Assembly: GCF_002564105.1 (NCBI RefSeq)
Contig: NZ_PDBX01000001.1
Location: 5,332,001-5,396,000, forward strand
DNA length: 64,000 nt
Origin: Collimonas sp. PA-H2
Lineage (GTDB): Bacteria > Pseudomonadota > Gammaproteobacteria > Burkholderiales > Burkholderiaceae_D
Direction: 5' to 3'
The translations under genes were made by a program, and so were the position numbers. Positions 1 through 9,659 of the stretch are shown piece by piece. The notes beneath the pieces are model-generated. The model made no database searches and had not been told where the DNA came from. It worked only from the letters and a program-made list of their open reading frames with translations. Every line of letters starts with the position of its first letter. Position 1 is the first letter of the stretch.

Positions 1-279
1 GTCGTGCATCAGGGCCAGGCTGGCGCTGCCGTCCACCACGATCTGGGCGGCAGGTATCTCCAGCAAGTCGGCAAACAAGGCGCGCGCCTCCGGCAGGCCG
101 CTGGCAATGCCGTAGTTGCGCGTGTCTGTGCCGTCTGCCGCCAGGAATCCGTCCAGCTGCTGCAGCAGCACGTTGGAAAGATCCAGCTGTTCCGGTGCCG
201 GCTTGCCGCGCGACATGTCAAGTTTGAGGGCTAGCTGCTGGAACGCTTCGAACTGCGCTGGAATATCTTGTGAAGTCAT
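1..279 (-). CDS. Aminotransferase class I/II (MocR-type Asp/Ala aminotransferase family), 5' part only
   Basis: The minus-strand reading frame opens at an ATG at 279 preceded by GGGAAA and runs off the left edge of the window, so only the first 93 residues are present. The translation contains LDMSRGKP followed by QLDLS and later NYGIASGLPEAR. These are typical of the N-terminus of the non-canonical PLP-dependent aspartate/alanine aminotransferases related to the catalytic domain of MocR proteins. The PLP lysine lies outside the window. It is transcribed in the same direction as ggt with an 89-bp gap. The family call is good; the substrate cannot be fixed from this fragment. Confidence 0.7.
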   Translation of the reverse strand, partial: MTSQDIPAQFEAFQQLALKLDMSRGKPAPEQLDLSNVLLQQLDGFLAADGTDTRNYGIASGLPEARALFADLLEIPAAQIVVDGSASLALMHD

Positions 280-318
280 TGGTTTTCCCGATTGAATGCG
301 AATAACAGAACTATCTTT

Positions 319-349
319 GGTCCGGGCGGCGCACCCACCGCGCCGGACC
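319..349 (-). terminator. Hairpin between ggt and the aminotransferase gene
   Basis: Perfect 7-bp arms (GGTCCGG at 319-325, CCGGACC at 343-349) enclose a GC-rich interior. The element sits just downstream of the ggt stop codon on the minus strand. No T-run follows, so it may be an mRNA 3'-end structure rather than an intrinsic terminator. Confidence 0.3.
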
Positions 350-368
350 GGCTTGCATACTATTTAAT

Positions 369-2096
369 TTAGTAGCCCAGCGCCAGCCCAGAGTTGCGGC
401 GCGGATCGTTGGCGCCGTAGAAGCGGTTCTTGCCGACCGGCTTGCCGCCCAGCGATGGCGCGCCGACCAGTATCGCCGCCACATGGTTGAACGGCTGCGG
501 CACGGCGAACTTCTGGCCCCAGCCTTCGAGGATCTTTTGCGTGTCGGGGCTCAAGGTAAAGGCTTCGATATTGGTCGCCTCCGGCAGCCATTGCTGGTGG
601 AAGCGCGGCGCGTCGACCGCTTCCTGGATGTTCATGCCGTAATCGATCACGTTCAGCATGGTCAGCAAGGTCGCCGTGATGATGCGGCTGCCGCCCGGCG
701 TGCCAACCACCATCACGGTCTTGCCGTCCTTGGTGACGATGGTCGGGCTCATCGAAGACAGCGGACGTTTTCCCGGAGCGATGGCGTTGGCTTCGCCCTG
801 CACCAGGCCGTACATATTGGGCACGCCGATCTTGGCGGTGAAATCGTCCATTTCGTCGTTGAGCATGATGCCGGTCTTGCTGGCCATGACGCCGGCGCCG
901 AACCAGTCGTTCAGGGTATAGGTCACCGACACTGCATTACCCCATTTGTCGACGATAGAGTAATGGGTGGTGTTGCTGCCCTCGTGCGGCGCCACGCCCG
1001 GCTTGATGTCTTGCGAAACGCCGGCCTTGTGCGGATCGATGACGGCGCGGATCTTGGCTGCATAATCCTTGTCGAGCAGACGCACCAGCGGGTTCTTCAC
1101 ATAGTCTGGATCGCCCAGATAGCTGTTGCGGTCGACATAGGAATGGCGCATGGCCTCGATCTGGTAATGCATGGCCTGCGCCGAGCGGAAGCCGAGGTTT
1201 TGCATCGGATAACCTTCGAGGATGTTCATGATCTCGCAGATGACCACCCCGCCCGAACTCGGCGGCGGCGCCGAAACTACGTGGTAGCCGCGATAGTCGC
1301 ATTCCACCGGCGCCAGCTCACGGGTTTTGTACTGATCGAGATCAGACTGGGTGATGATGCCCTTGCCGGCCTGGCTCGAATTGACGATGGCTTGCGCCAC
1401 CCAGCCCTTGTAGAAGCCGTCGCTGCCCTTGGCGCCGATTTCGCGCAAGGTCTTGGCCAGCTCCTTTTGCACCAGCTTCTGGCCGACGCGGTAGGGTTCG
1501 CCATGGTTCAGGAAGATCGCGCCCGAGTCGGCCGCATCCTTCTTGAACACCTCGGTCGCGGTTTCCAGCATGTCGACGTCGCCCTGGTCCAGCACGAAGC
1601 CCTCTTCGGCATACTTGATGGCCGGCGCGATCACCGTGGCGCGCTTCATCGTGCCGTATTTGCTCAGCGCCAGCTCCATGCCGGACACCGTGCCCGGCAC
1701 GCCGACCGCCAGGTGGCCCTTGGTGCTCAGGTTGGGGACCACATTGCCATTCTTGTCGAGATACATATTGGCGGTGGCCGCCAGCGGCGCTTTTTCGCGG
1801 AAATCGAGGAAGGTCTTGCGGCCGTCGGCAAGCTGGATGGTCATGAAGCCGCCGCCACCGATATTGCCGGCCGCCGGATAGACAACCGCCAGCGCGTAAC
1901 CCACCGCCACGGCGGCATCGACCGCATTGCCGCCATCCTTCAAAACGTCGACGCCGACATGGGTAGCGAGATGCTGGGCCGTGACCACCATGCCGTTTTC
2001 AGCCGCGGCCGGGGCTTGCGAAGCAGCTTGCGCGCAGGCATAGCTGAGGACGAATACCGTTGCAAGAAGCGATTTGGCCAAGGGATCGAATTTCAT
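369..2096 (-). CDS. ggt: Gamma-glutamyltransferase, periplasmic
   Basis: This N-terminal-nucleophile hydrolase (575 aa) cleaves the gamma-glutamyl bond of glutathione and related peptides and transfers the glutamyl group to water or amino acids. The start at 2096 has GGAGA at good spacing and begins a Sec signal peptide (MKFDPLAKSLLATVFVLSYA); an upstream in-frame start would bury that signal. The autoprocessing/catalytic threonine is T376 in SNTTHYSIVD. PLSSMSPTIV and GTPGGSRI, which form the substrate pocket and oxyanion region, follow in the small subunit. Length is normal for the family. The gene appears to be transcribed alone. Confidence 0.95.
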   Translation of the reverse strand: MKFDPLAKSLLATVFVLSYACAQAASQAPAAAENGMVVTAQHLATHVGVDVLKDGGNAVDAAVAVGYALAVVYPAAGNIGGGGFMTIQLADGRKTFLDFREKAPLAATANMYLDKNGNVVPNLSTKGHLAVGVPGTVSGMELALSKYGTMKRATVIAPAIKYAEEGFVLDQGDVDMLETATEVFKKDAADSGAIFLNHGEPYRVGQKLVQKELAKTLREIGAKGSDGFYKGWVAQAIVNSSQAGKGIITQSDLDQYKTRELAPVECDYRGYHVVSAPPPSSGGVVICEIMNILEGYPMQNLGFRSAQAMHYQIEAMRHSYVDRNSYLGDPDYVKNPLVRLLDKDYAAKIRAVIDPHKAGVSQDIKPGVAPHEGSNTTHYSIVDKWGNAVSVTYTLNDWFGAGVMASKTGIMLNDEMDDFTAKIGVPNMYGLVQGEANAIAPGKRPLSSMSPTIVTKDGKTVMVVGTPGGSRIITATLLTMLNVIDYGMNIQEAVDAPRFHQQWLPEATNIEAFTLSPDTQKILEGWGQKFAVPQPFNHVAAILVGAPSLGGKPVGKNRFYGANDPRRNSGLALGY

Positions 2097-2213
2097 GAGG
2101 TAGGTCTCCAATGCTGATGAAAGGGACGTTGCTGACCGCGGCCTGGCATCCCGCGCTTTGCCGCCAGGACCGCACACAACATTTTATAGCGGATAAATGG
2201 CCAGCGGCCGCAA

Positions 2214-2939
<726 letters not shown>

Positions 2940-3077
2940 ATGCGGTTCCATGGCTGATCATGCCTGACGTGTGCCGGGCATGTGCTAAAGTACGCGTTTC
3001 GTGGCCCCAATAAAAGTGCCACATCAGGCATATTTCATGGTGCCACGCGATTTCGTTCAAACCCTCCCGCCTTTTCC

Positions 3078-4562
3078 ATGACGACCTCTCCAGTTCTGGT
3101 GCCGCAAGTCTTGCTCGAAGCTCCGCTGAACAAAGAGCACGATGCTGCGCCCATGCAACGGCAGTTATACCGGCGCATCAAGGAAGCCATCCTGGACGGC
3201 GGCCTGATGGCTGGAAGCCGCCTGCCGGGTTCGCGCGCCTTGGCCGAGGCGCTGTCGATTTCACGCAACACGGTAACCGCCGCCTACGAGCTGCTTGCCG
3301 CTGAGGGGTATGTGCAACCCGACCGCCAGGGCACCCGGGTCGCGGCCTTGTCGCGGCCGCCGCGATCGCCTTCTCCGCGCAAAGCACCTGACGCCCCGTC
3401 TGCGCCGCTCATCGCGCAGCGCCTGACGCGCATCCAGCCGAGTGCGCCGCGCAACGATGCCTGCGCCATCTTACGCCCGGGAACGCCGGCCCTGTCACAT
3501 TTTCCGCTGGCTGCCTGGCGCCGCGCGCTTGACCATGCGATCCAGCGCGGCGGCTCAGCAGCCCTGGGCTATGGCGATCCCTTGGGCGAGCCGGCCCTGC
3601 GCACCGCCATCGCCCGCCACCTGGGCATGGCGCGCGGCGTGCGTTGCGAGCCGGCCCAGGTGATCATCACCGAGGGCGCGCAAGAAGCGCTGCTGCTGTG
3701 CGCACGCTTGTTGAGCAATCCGGGCGATACCGGCTGGATCGAGGATCCTGGCTATCGCGGCGCCAAGGCCGCCATGCATGCGGGCGACCTGCGCATAGTC
3801 CCCATGCGGGTCGATGCGGAAGGCCTGGCCGCAACGGCAGAGGATTGGACATCGCGGCCGCCGCGCCTGATCTACACCACGCCCTCGCACCAATATCCGG
3901 CCGGCGCCGTGTTGACCGTGGCGCGCCGCCTGGACCTGATCGCGCAAGCGCGCCGCCACCACGCCTGGATCATCGAAGACGACTACGACAGCGAATTCCG
4001 CCATGCCGGCGAATCCATAGGTGCCATGCAGGGGCTGGTGGAGCAGGCGCCGGTGCTGTACGTCGGCACTTTCAGCAAGACCATGTTCCCGTCCTTGCGG
4101 CTGGGCTTCCTGGTGCTGCCGGCCCAGCTGCTGGCCGGATTGCAGACGCCGCTGGAAGAAATGCTGCGCGGCGGCCACCGCTATGAACAGCTGGCGCTGG
4201 CGGAATTCATCGAGAGCGGCCAGTTCAGCCGCCACCTGGGACGCATGCGGCGCCTCTACCGCGATCGCCAGCAGGCGCTGCGGGACGCCTTGGGCCGGCA
4301 GCTGCGCGTGCCGCACGCCATCGAAGGTGGCTATTGCGGCCTGCACCTCACGGTACGATTGCCGGCATGCTATCCGGATCGCAAGATCGCAGAGGCGGCC
4401 CGGTGCTACGGCATCGCGCCCAGCCCGCTATCCGGTTTTGCCTTGCAACCCATGCCCGAGGATAACGGCTTGGTGCTGGGATACGGTAATACGGCGGCGG
4501 AACTGTTTGAGCCCTTGGTCAAGCGTTTGTCGCTGCTGATCCGCGCGGCAGAAATTTCCTAG
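3078..4562 (+). CDS. MocR/PdxR-type transcriptional regulator (GntR HTH + aminotransferase domain)
   Basis: 494 aa. A GntR winged helix (about residues 20-95, with LPGSRALAEALSISRNTV) is linked to a fold-type-I aminotransferase domain (about 130-490). The PLP-binding lysine is K334 in GTFSKTMFPSLRLG and the DDYDSEF aspartate motif is present, so the domain should bind PLP. Members of this family sense PLP or amino compounds and usually control the divergent neighbour, here the acetyltransferase. The start at 3078 places the HTH at the usual distance; the longer frame from 2982 would extend into the divergent promoter. The effector is unknown. Confidence 0.9.
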   Translation: MTTSPVLVPQVLLEAPLNKEHDAAPMQRQLYRRIKEAILDGGLMAGSRLPGSRALAEALSISRNTVTAAYELLAAEGYVQPDRQGTRVAALSRPPRSPSPRKAPDAPSAPLIAQRLTRIQPSAPRNDACAILRPGTPALSHFPLAAWRRALDHAIQRGGSAALGYGDPLGEPALRTAIARHLGMARGVRCEPAQVIITEGAQEALLLCARLLSNPGDTGWIEDPGYRGAKAAMHAGDLRIVPMRVDAEGLAATAEDWTSRPPRLIYTTPSHQYPAGAVLTVARRLDLIAQARRHHAWIIEDDYDSEFRHAGESIGAMQGLVEQAPVLYVGTFSKTMFPSLRLGFLVLPAQLLAGLQTPLEEMLRGGHRYEQLALAEFIESGQFSRHLGRMRRLYRDRQQALRDALGRQLRVPHAIEGGYCGLHLTVRLPACYPDRKIAEAARCYGIAPSPLSGFALQPMPEDNGLVLGYGNTAAELFEPLVKRLSLLIRAAEIS

Positions 4563-4603
4563 CTGGCTACACAGCGCCGCTTGCAGATTCGACCGTGCCG
4601 GCG

Positions 4604-5548
4604 CTATTGGTCCAACTCATGATGCTTCAGGTACTCCATGTCTTGCAACGGTGAGGCGCCGAACAACCTGCGATATTCCCGGCTAAACTGCGACGGGCTT
4701 TCATAGCCCACCTTGAAAGCGACGGTGGCAGCTTCGATGTTGCCGCCCAGGAGCAGCTTGCGCGCTTCCAGCAAGCGTACCTGCTTTTGATATTGCAAGG
4801 GACTCATCACAGTGATGGCCTTGAAGCGGTGATGCAGATTGGACACGCTCATGCTGACAGCCTTGGCCAGTTGCTCGACGTGCATCGGTTCGGCGTAGTT
4901 GGTCTTGATCCAGTGAATTGCCTGGTTGACGCCTTTTTCCTGATGATGAGCCAGCACCGTCTGGCCCAGCAGGCCGCCATCCCTGGCGCTGATGAGGCGA
5001 TACAAGATTTCTTGCTTGACCAGGGGCGCCAGGACGGCCAGGTCGCGGGGCTTCTTCAGCAGCCTTGCCAGCCGCAGGAAGGCATCCTGCAACTCGGCAT
5101 CCGCGGCTTCCACATAAGCGGCGGCTCGCGGCTGGGAGTTTTTGGGAGGCGCAAGCTTGTGTTCAATGATCTGCGCTGCAATTTCGTGGGCATCCAACGC
5201 AATCCTTACCCCCAGATAGGGCTCGGCAAGCGAGGCGTCCGAGACCTGACCGGAGACCGGCATATCGATGGCGGAAAGCACATAGCTGCCGCGCCCGTAG
5301 TGCGAGATCTCGCTGCCGATGAGGACCTTTTTCCTCCCTTGCAGCACCAGGCACATGGAGGGCTCCAGCATGCCCCTGGTGAGTTCGGTCGGACGGGTAA
5401 ATCGGATGAACGAGAGATACGGCAGCGCGGTGCGCACATCGCGCTGTGTCTCTGGAACACCTTCGAAATGACTGAGCACCTCGTCGCGCAGGAGATCCAG
5501 CGGGTCGAACGGGGATCCTGGTTTGCCGCCGTTATTGTGTAGTTTCAT
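4604..5548 (-). CDS. AraC family transcriptional regulator (AraC_N type)
   Basis: 314 aa. The N-terminal half (PYLSFIRFTRPTELTRGMLEP, then VLQGRKKVLIG) matches the AraC_N cupin-like sensor of YqhC-type regulators. The C-terminal 100 residues carry two HTH motifs, ending in GYESPSQFSREYRRLFGASP. The chosen start at 5548 overlaps the end of the upstream aldehyde dehydrogenase gene by 17 bp, so the two genes are probably co-transcribed and translationally coupled. YqhC-type regulators respond to aldehydes, which fits this neighbour; that functional link is an inference. Confidence 0.88.
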   Translation of the reverse strand: MKLHNNGGKPGSPFDPLDLLRDEVLSHFEGVPETQRDVRTALPYLSFIRFTRPTELTRGMLEPSMCLVLQGRKKVLIGSEISHYGRGSYVLSAIDMPVSGQVSDASLAEPYLGVRIALDAHEIAAQIIEHKLAPPKNSQPRAAAYVEAADAELQDAFLRLARLLKKPRDLAVLAPLVKQEILYRLISARDGGLLGQTVLAHHQEKGVNQAIHWIKTNYAEPMHVEQLAKAVSMSVSNLHHRFKAITVMSPLQYQKQVRLLEARKLLLGGNIEAATVAFKVGYESPSQFSREYRRLFGASPLQDMEYLKHHELDQ

Positions 5549-6977
5549 TGCTCGTTTCACCGTGTCCCATGACGGCTTTAGGTTCCAGATAGGCCTCCAG
5601 TCCATAGCGGCCATACTCGCGGCCAATGCCAGACTGCTTGAATCCGCCGAACGGCGCGCGCGGTTCATCGTACATGCCGTTGATGAACACGCGGCCGGCG
5701 ACGATCTGGGCAGCCACCCGGTTCGCCCGTTCCAGGTCGGACGAACTGACGAAGGCATGCAAGCCATAAATCGTGTCGTTTGCCATCTCTATGGCTTCGG
5801 CCTCGGTTTTATAGCTCAGGATAACCAGCACCGGTCCGAAAATTTCTTCTCTCGCAATCCGCATATCCATGGTGACGCTGGCGAACACGGTAGGTTGCAC
5901 AAAATAACCGTGCTCGAGACCGGCCGGATGGCCGGCGCCGCCGGTCAGCAGTTCCGCGCCTTCTTCTATCCCCAGGTGGATATAGCGCTGCACCCGATCA
6001 TACTGCGTTTGCGTCACCATCGGCCCGATCGCCGTGGCGCTATCGTGCGGATTACCTACCTGCAGAGCCTGCATCGCTTTTTTCATCAGGCTTTTCACTT
6101 CGTCGAGACGGCTTTCCGGCACGATCAGGCGCGTTCCGGCCATGCAGGCCTGGCCGCTATTGACCGTGGCCGCAGCTACGGCGAGCAGAATGGCTTTTTC
6201 GAGATCGGCATCGTCCAGGATCAGGTTCGGTGATTTGCCGCCGAGCTCCAGCGTGACCCGTTTCATTGTGTCCACCGCGCCGCGGGCTATGGTTTTCCCG
6301 ACTTCCGTGGATCCTGTGAATGAAATCTTGGCAATATCGGGATGACGGGTCATCTCTGCGCCTACCGTCGCCCCGCGCCCGGTCACGATATTGATCACAC
6401 CGGGCGGCAATCCTGCCGCGTGCAGGCACTCGGTCAGCAGCTGGGTCTGGAGAGCGCTCAGCTCGCTGGGCTTGATGACTGCAGTGCTGCCGGCAGCAAC
6501 CGCCATCGCCAGTTTGCTGCAGATGAAGCTGTAGTTGGCGTTCCAGGGCGTAATCAGGCCGACCACGCCCAACGGTTCCAGCACGACTTTCGAGATGCCG
6601 ACATGCTGGACGAACTCGAAAGTCTTCAGCAGTTCTCTCGCCAGCAGAAAGCTGTCGGCCGCGCGCTGCGTGCTCGCCTTGCTGATCCGCAGCGGACCGC
6701 CGTATTCTTCAATCATGACGTCCAGGAGTTCATCCGAGCGCGCCGCCACGGCGTCGTGCAGGCGCTGCAGATATGCCATGCGCTGTTCTCTGCTGGTATG
6801 CGCAAAGCTATTGTAGGCGGCTTTTGCCGCGGCAATCGCTGCTTGCGCATCCTGCTCGTCCGCCAGCGTAACCCGGGCGATGACCGCCCGGGTCGAGGGA
6901 TTGACGAGTTCGAGCACTTCCTTGCCGTGAGGTTTAATGAAGCTGCCGTTGATATAAATGTGGTCTACCGTTTTCAT
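5532..6977 (-). CDS. NAD(P)-dependent aldehyde dehydrogenase
   Basis: 481 aa, full length for the family. It oxidises an aldehyde to the acid with NAD(P). Visible motifs are the Rossmann-side TPWNANYS, the general-base glutamate in TLELGGKSPNL, the catalytic cysteine in NSGQACMAGTR, and the C-terminal APFGGFKQSGIGRE. The start at 6977 has GGAG six bases upstream. It precedes and overlaps an AraC regulator in the same direction, a common aldehyde-response arrangement. The substrate is not determined. Confidence 0.92.
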   Translation of the reverse strand: MKTVDHIYINGSFIKPHGKEVLELVNPSTRAVIARVTLADEQDAQAAIAAAKAAYNSFAHTSREQRMAYLQRLHDAVAARSDELLDVMIEEYGGPLRISKASTQRAADSFLLARELLKTFEFVQHVGISKVVLEPLGVVGLITPWNANYSFICSKLAMAVAAGSTAVIKPSELSALQTQLLTECLHAAGLPPGVINIVTGRGATVGAEMTRHPDIAKISFTGSTEVGKTIARGAVDTMKRVTLELGGKSPNLILDDADLEKAILLAVAAATVNSGQACMAGTRLIVPESRLDEVKSLMKKAMQALQVGNPHDSATAIGPMVTQTQYDRVQRYIHLGIEEGAELLTGGAGHPAGLEHGYFVQPTVFASVTMDMRIAREEIFGPVLVILSYKTEAEAIEMANDTIYGLHAFVSSSDLERANRVAAQIVAGRVFINGMYDEPRAPFGGFKQSGIGREYGRYGLEAYLEPKAVMGHGETSNETTQ

Positions 6978-7162
6978 GGAATCTCCGCTGATGAGTGAAA
7001 GCTTGACTTCATCTTAGGCGGGAGGTCGGAAAACGGGGTAGATCAATGCTGTGCGAGGATTGCCTGATTCTGCCGAAATTGAAAAATCCCCGGGCTCTGA
7101 AAGTCATTGCCTGAAAGGCAATATGTATCTAGGTCAAGGGCAGCCATCCTTTGCACCGCAAG

Positions 7163-7585
7163 TCAGCCTGTTGCAAGCATCCGCTGTTTCAGCGCCTGCA
7201 ATCCATCCCGGTAGATCCCGTGAAACAAGCTGCTGATTTCTTCGTCGCTGACGCCGGCCGGCACGAAGCTGCCGGACCACACCACCAGGCAAGCCTGTCG
7301 ACCCGCTATTTCTCGCACCTGGAGAGTGGACAGGTAGTGCGTGGCAGGAAAAGGCGCCTGCAGGATCGAGTAACTATAGGAACGGTCTTCTTGGCTGAAG
7401 CTTTCCAGGCGCTCGATGATGATCTCGCCCTCGGGCGTTTTCAGGCTGCGCACCCGCCCTCCTTCGCTCAGCTCGCTGTCGAGAATATAGGGCAGCCAGT
7501 CCGGCAGCGAATTGAAGCCGCCGATCAGCTGCCATACCCGTTCCGCCGTTGCGGCTATTTCCATGCTTGCGCTTGTGCTGGCCAT
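7163..7585 (-). CDS. SRPBCC family protein (polyketide cyclase/dehydrase-like)
   Basis: 140 aa, starting MASTSASMEIAATAERVWQL after a clear AGGAG. The pattern EIAATAERVWQLIGGFNSLPDWLP is the usual opening of the START-like SRPBCC fold, which forms a hydrophobic ligand cavity. The ATG is four bases beyond the stop of the aldo/keto reductase gene, so the two form an operon. Ligand and activity are unknown; a role in binding or processing the product of the reductase step is only an inference. Confidence 0.85.
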   Translation of the reverse strand: MASTSASMEIAATAERVWQLIGGFNSLPDWLPYILDSELSEGGRVRSLKTPEGEIIIERLESFSQEDRSYSYSILQAPFPATHYLSTLQVREIAGRQACLVVWSGSFVPAGVSDEEISSLFHGIYRDGLQALKQRMLATG

Positions 7586-7589
7586 GCTC

Positions 7590-8612
7590 TTACTCCTTTG
7601 CGCCGGTGACTGGCAGCGGCGCATCAGCCGCCACCAATTTTTCTTGCCGGATCTCTTGCCAGAAAGCGTCCGGGATCGCTGCATTGAGCGCCTGTGCATC
7701 TTCAGCAATGCGTTCAGGACGGCTGGCGCCGGGAATCACCGCAGCGACCGCCGGATTGGCCAGCGAGAACTGCAGCGCGGCGGCCTTGATGCTGACCTGG
7801 TGACGGTTGGCGATAGCCTTGATGCGCTCGACCCGGGCAATGATCTCGGCCGGCGCCTGCTGATATTCAAAGTGGCTGCCGCCGGTCAGGATGCCCGAGC
7901 TGTATGGGCCGCCGACGACAATGTCGACACCGGCTTTGGCCGCCGCCGGCATCAGCCGCTGCAGCGCCCGTTCATGGTCGAGCAGCGTATAGCGACCGGC
8001 CAGCAGGAAGCCGTCGGGCTGGGCTTCGCTCAGGTCGAGCGTCAGTTCGCATGGCTCGACCCGGTTGACGCCCAAGCCCCAGGCCTTGATGACGCCTTCG
8101 TCGCGCAAGCGGCTCAGCACGCGGAAGGCGCCGGTGCGGGCAATTTCGAACTGGGCCAGCCACTCGTCGCCATAGAAATCCTGGGCGATGTCGTGCACCC
8201 AGACGATGTCCAGGCGGTCCGTGTTCAAGCGCTTCAAGCTGTCCTCGATCGAACGCAGCGTGGCATCGGCGCTGTAGTCGTTGATCATCTTGTTGGGACG
8301 GCCGAACTCGAACAGGCCGCCCTTCTCGCCCAAGTCCCGCGTCGCCGGGTCTTCCAGCTCATCGAGGATGACGCGGCCGACTTTGGTGCTCAAGACATAG
8401 TCGTCGCGGCGGCGCTTGCCCAGTGCATTGCCCAGCCGTATTTCAGCCAGGCCGGCGCCATAGAACGGCGCAGTGTCGAAATAGCGTACGCCATGCTCCC
8501 AGGCGGCGTCGACCGTCGCCAAGGCTTCTTCCTCAGGAATGTTGCGGAACATATTGCCCAACGGCGCGGTACCGAAGCCAAGCCTGCCCGGCAGTTTATC
8601 TTTGATACTCAT
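7590..8612 (-). CDS. Aldo/keto reductase (D-threo-aldose 1-dehydrogenase / pyridoxal 4-dehydrogenase type)
   Basis: 340 aa TIM-barrel oxidoreductase using NAD(P). Catalytic tetrad residues are visible: Asp and Tyr in YFDTAPFYG, Lys in STKVGRVI and His in VWVHDIAQ. GFGTAPLGN at the N-terminus and the overall length resemble the L-fucose/D-arabinose dehydrogenase branch. AAGGA precedes the start at 8612. It is the first gene of a two-gene operon and diverges from a LysR regulator, which probably controls it. The sugar or aldehyde substrate is not known. Confidence 0.88.
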   Translation of the reverse strand: MSIKDKLPGRLGFGTAPLGNMFRNIPEEEALATVDAAWEHGVRYFDTAPFYGAGLAEIRLGNALGKRRRDDYVLSTKVGRVILDELEDPATRDLGEKGGLFEFGRPNKMINDYSADATLRSIEDSLKRLNTDRLDIVWVHDIAQDFYGDEWLAQFEIARTGAFRVLSRLRDEGVIKAWGLGVNRVEPCELTLDLSEAQPDGFLLAGRYTLLDHERALQRLMPAAAKAGVDIVVGGPYSSGILTGGSHFEYQQAPAEIIARVERIKAIANRHQVSIKAAALQFSLANPAVAAVIPGASRPERIAEDAQALNAAIPDAFWQEIRQEKLVAADAPLPVTGAKE

Positions 8613-8675
8613 GTTTTATCCTTGCTGGTGAATGGGTGGAAAGATGCTTTCTCAAGCAGCGAGAGGAAGTATAGG

Positions 8676-8705
8676 TTGCACAGTTAATGCAGTCCAAGAC
8701 ATAAT
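8676..8705 (+). promoter_or_regulatory. Candidate promoter of the lysR gene
   Basis: TTGCAC at 8676-8681 and CATAAT at 8700-8705 with an 18-bp spacer, followed 31 bases later by the lysR ATG. The repeated AAGAC around 8696 and 8706 could be part of a LysR-type binding region. No perfect T-N11-A palindrome was picked out. Confidence 0.35.
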
Positions 8706-8735
8706 AAGACAATTTTAAGTCCCAAAAGGTCTGAT

Positions 8736-9626
8736 ATGTTGGACATCCGTCAATTGCATTATTTCGTCGCTGTTGCCGAGGAAGAGAACGTCGGCCGCGC
8801 CGCCGAACGCCTGCATATTTCACAATCGCCGCTGAGCCGCCAGATCGCCCAGCTGGAGGAGCGGCTCGGCTTGACCTTGTTCGAGCGCAGCCAGCAGCGC
8901 ATCCGCCTGACGCGCGATGGTCGTACCTTCCTGGCTGAAGTGCGCGCCTTCCTGACCCATGGCAACCGCCTGGAATCGCTGGCGAAACGGTTGGGACGCG
9001 GCGAGGAAGGCGGTCTTTGCCTGGGCTATATCGAAAACGCCATGCATTCCGGTGTGCTGCCGGACGCCCTGCGCAGGTTGCGCGACGGCCGTTCGGCAGT
9101 GCATATCGCACTCTATAACATGCACTCGGCCGAACAATTGGAGGGATTGCGCCAGCGCAGTCTCGATGTCGCCCTGGTGTGCGAACCGCCGCTCAAGGAC
9201 GATCCCGACCTTGATTGCGCCCAGGTGCTGAGCGATGCCATGCTGCTGGCGCTGCCCAGGCAACACGCGCTGGCCGCGCGCGCCGAACTGACGCCGGCTG
9301 ACCTGGAAGGCCAGGAATGGATCGCCGTGCTGCACAAGGAGAGCGTGCTGAAGCACGACAATTTCGTCGCCGCCTGCGCCCGCGGCGGTTTTACCCCGGA
9401 CATCAAAATGGAAGCGACCGAGCCCTTGACCGCGCTCGGACTGGTTGCCGCCGGCCTCGGCATGGCCATGATCCAGCACAGCTTGCGCCACCACGCGCCT
9501 GCCGGCGTGGTGCTGCGCGAACTGCCCTGGTTCAGCTACCGCACGCCGCTATGGGCTGCCTGGCACCGCATCAACCTGCGGCCGCTGGTGGCGACTTTTC
9601 GCGAGACCTTGCTGCAAGGCGTTTAA
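8736..9626 (+). CDS. LysR family transcriptional regulator
   Basis: 296 aa. An N-terminal winged helix (MLDIRQLHYFVAVAEEENVGRAA, then SQSPLSRQIAQLEERLG) is followed by a type-2 periplasmic-binding-like effector domain. AAAGG lies upstream of the ATG at 8736. It diverges from the aldo/keto reductase and SRPBCC pair across 123 bp, the classic LysR arrangement for control of an adjacent catabolic operon. The inducer is unknown. Confidence 0.92.
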   Translation: MLDIRQLHYFVAVAEEENVGRAAERLHISQSPLSRQIAQLEERLGLTLFERSQQRIRLTRDGRTFLAEVRAFLTHGNRLESLAKRLGRGEEGGLCLGYIENAMHSGVLPDALRRLRDGRSAVHIALYNMHSAEQLEGLRQRSLDVALVCEPPLKDDPDLDCAQVLSDAMLLALPRQHALAARAELTPADLEGQEWIAVLHKESVLKHDNFVAACARGGFTPDIKMEATEPLTALGLVAAGLGMAMIQHSLRHHAPAGVVLRELPWFSYRTPLWAAWHRINLRPLVATFRETLLQGV

Positions 9627-9659
9627 TGCGCCTCGGCGTTGCCAAGGTCAGGCACAGCG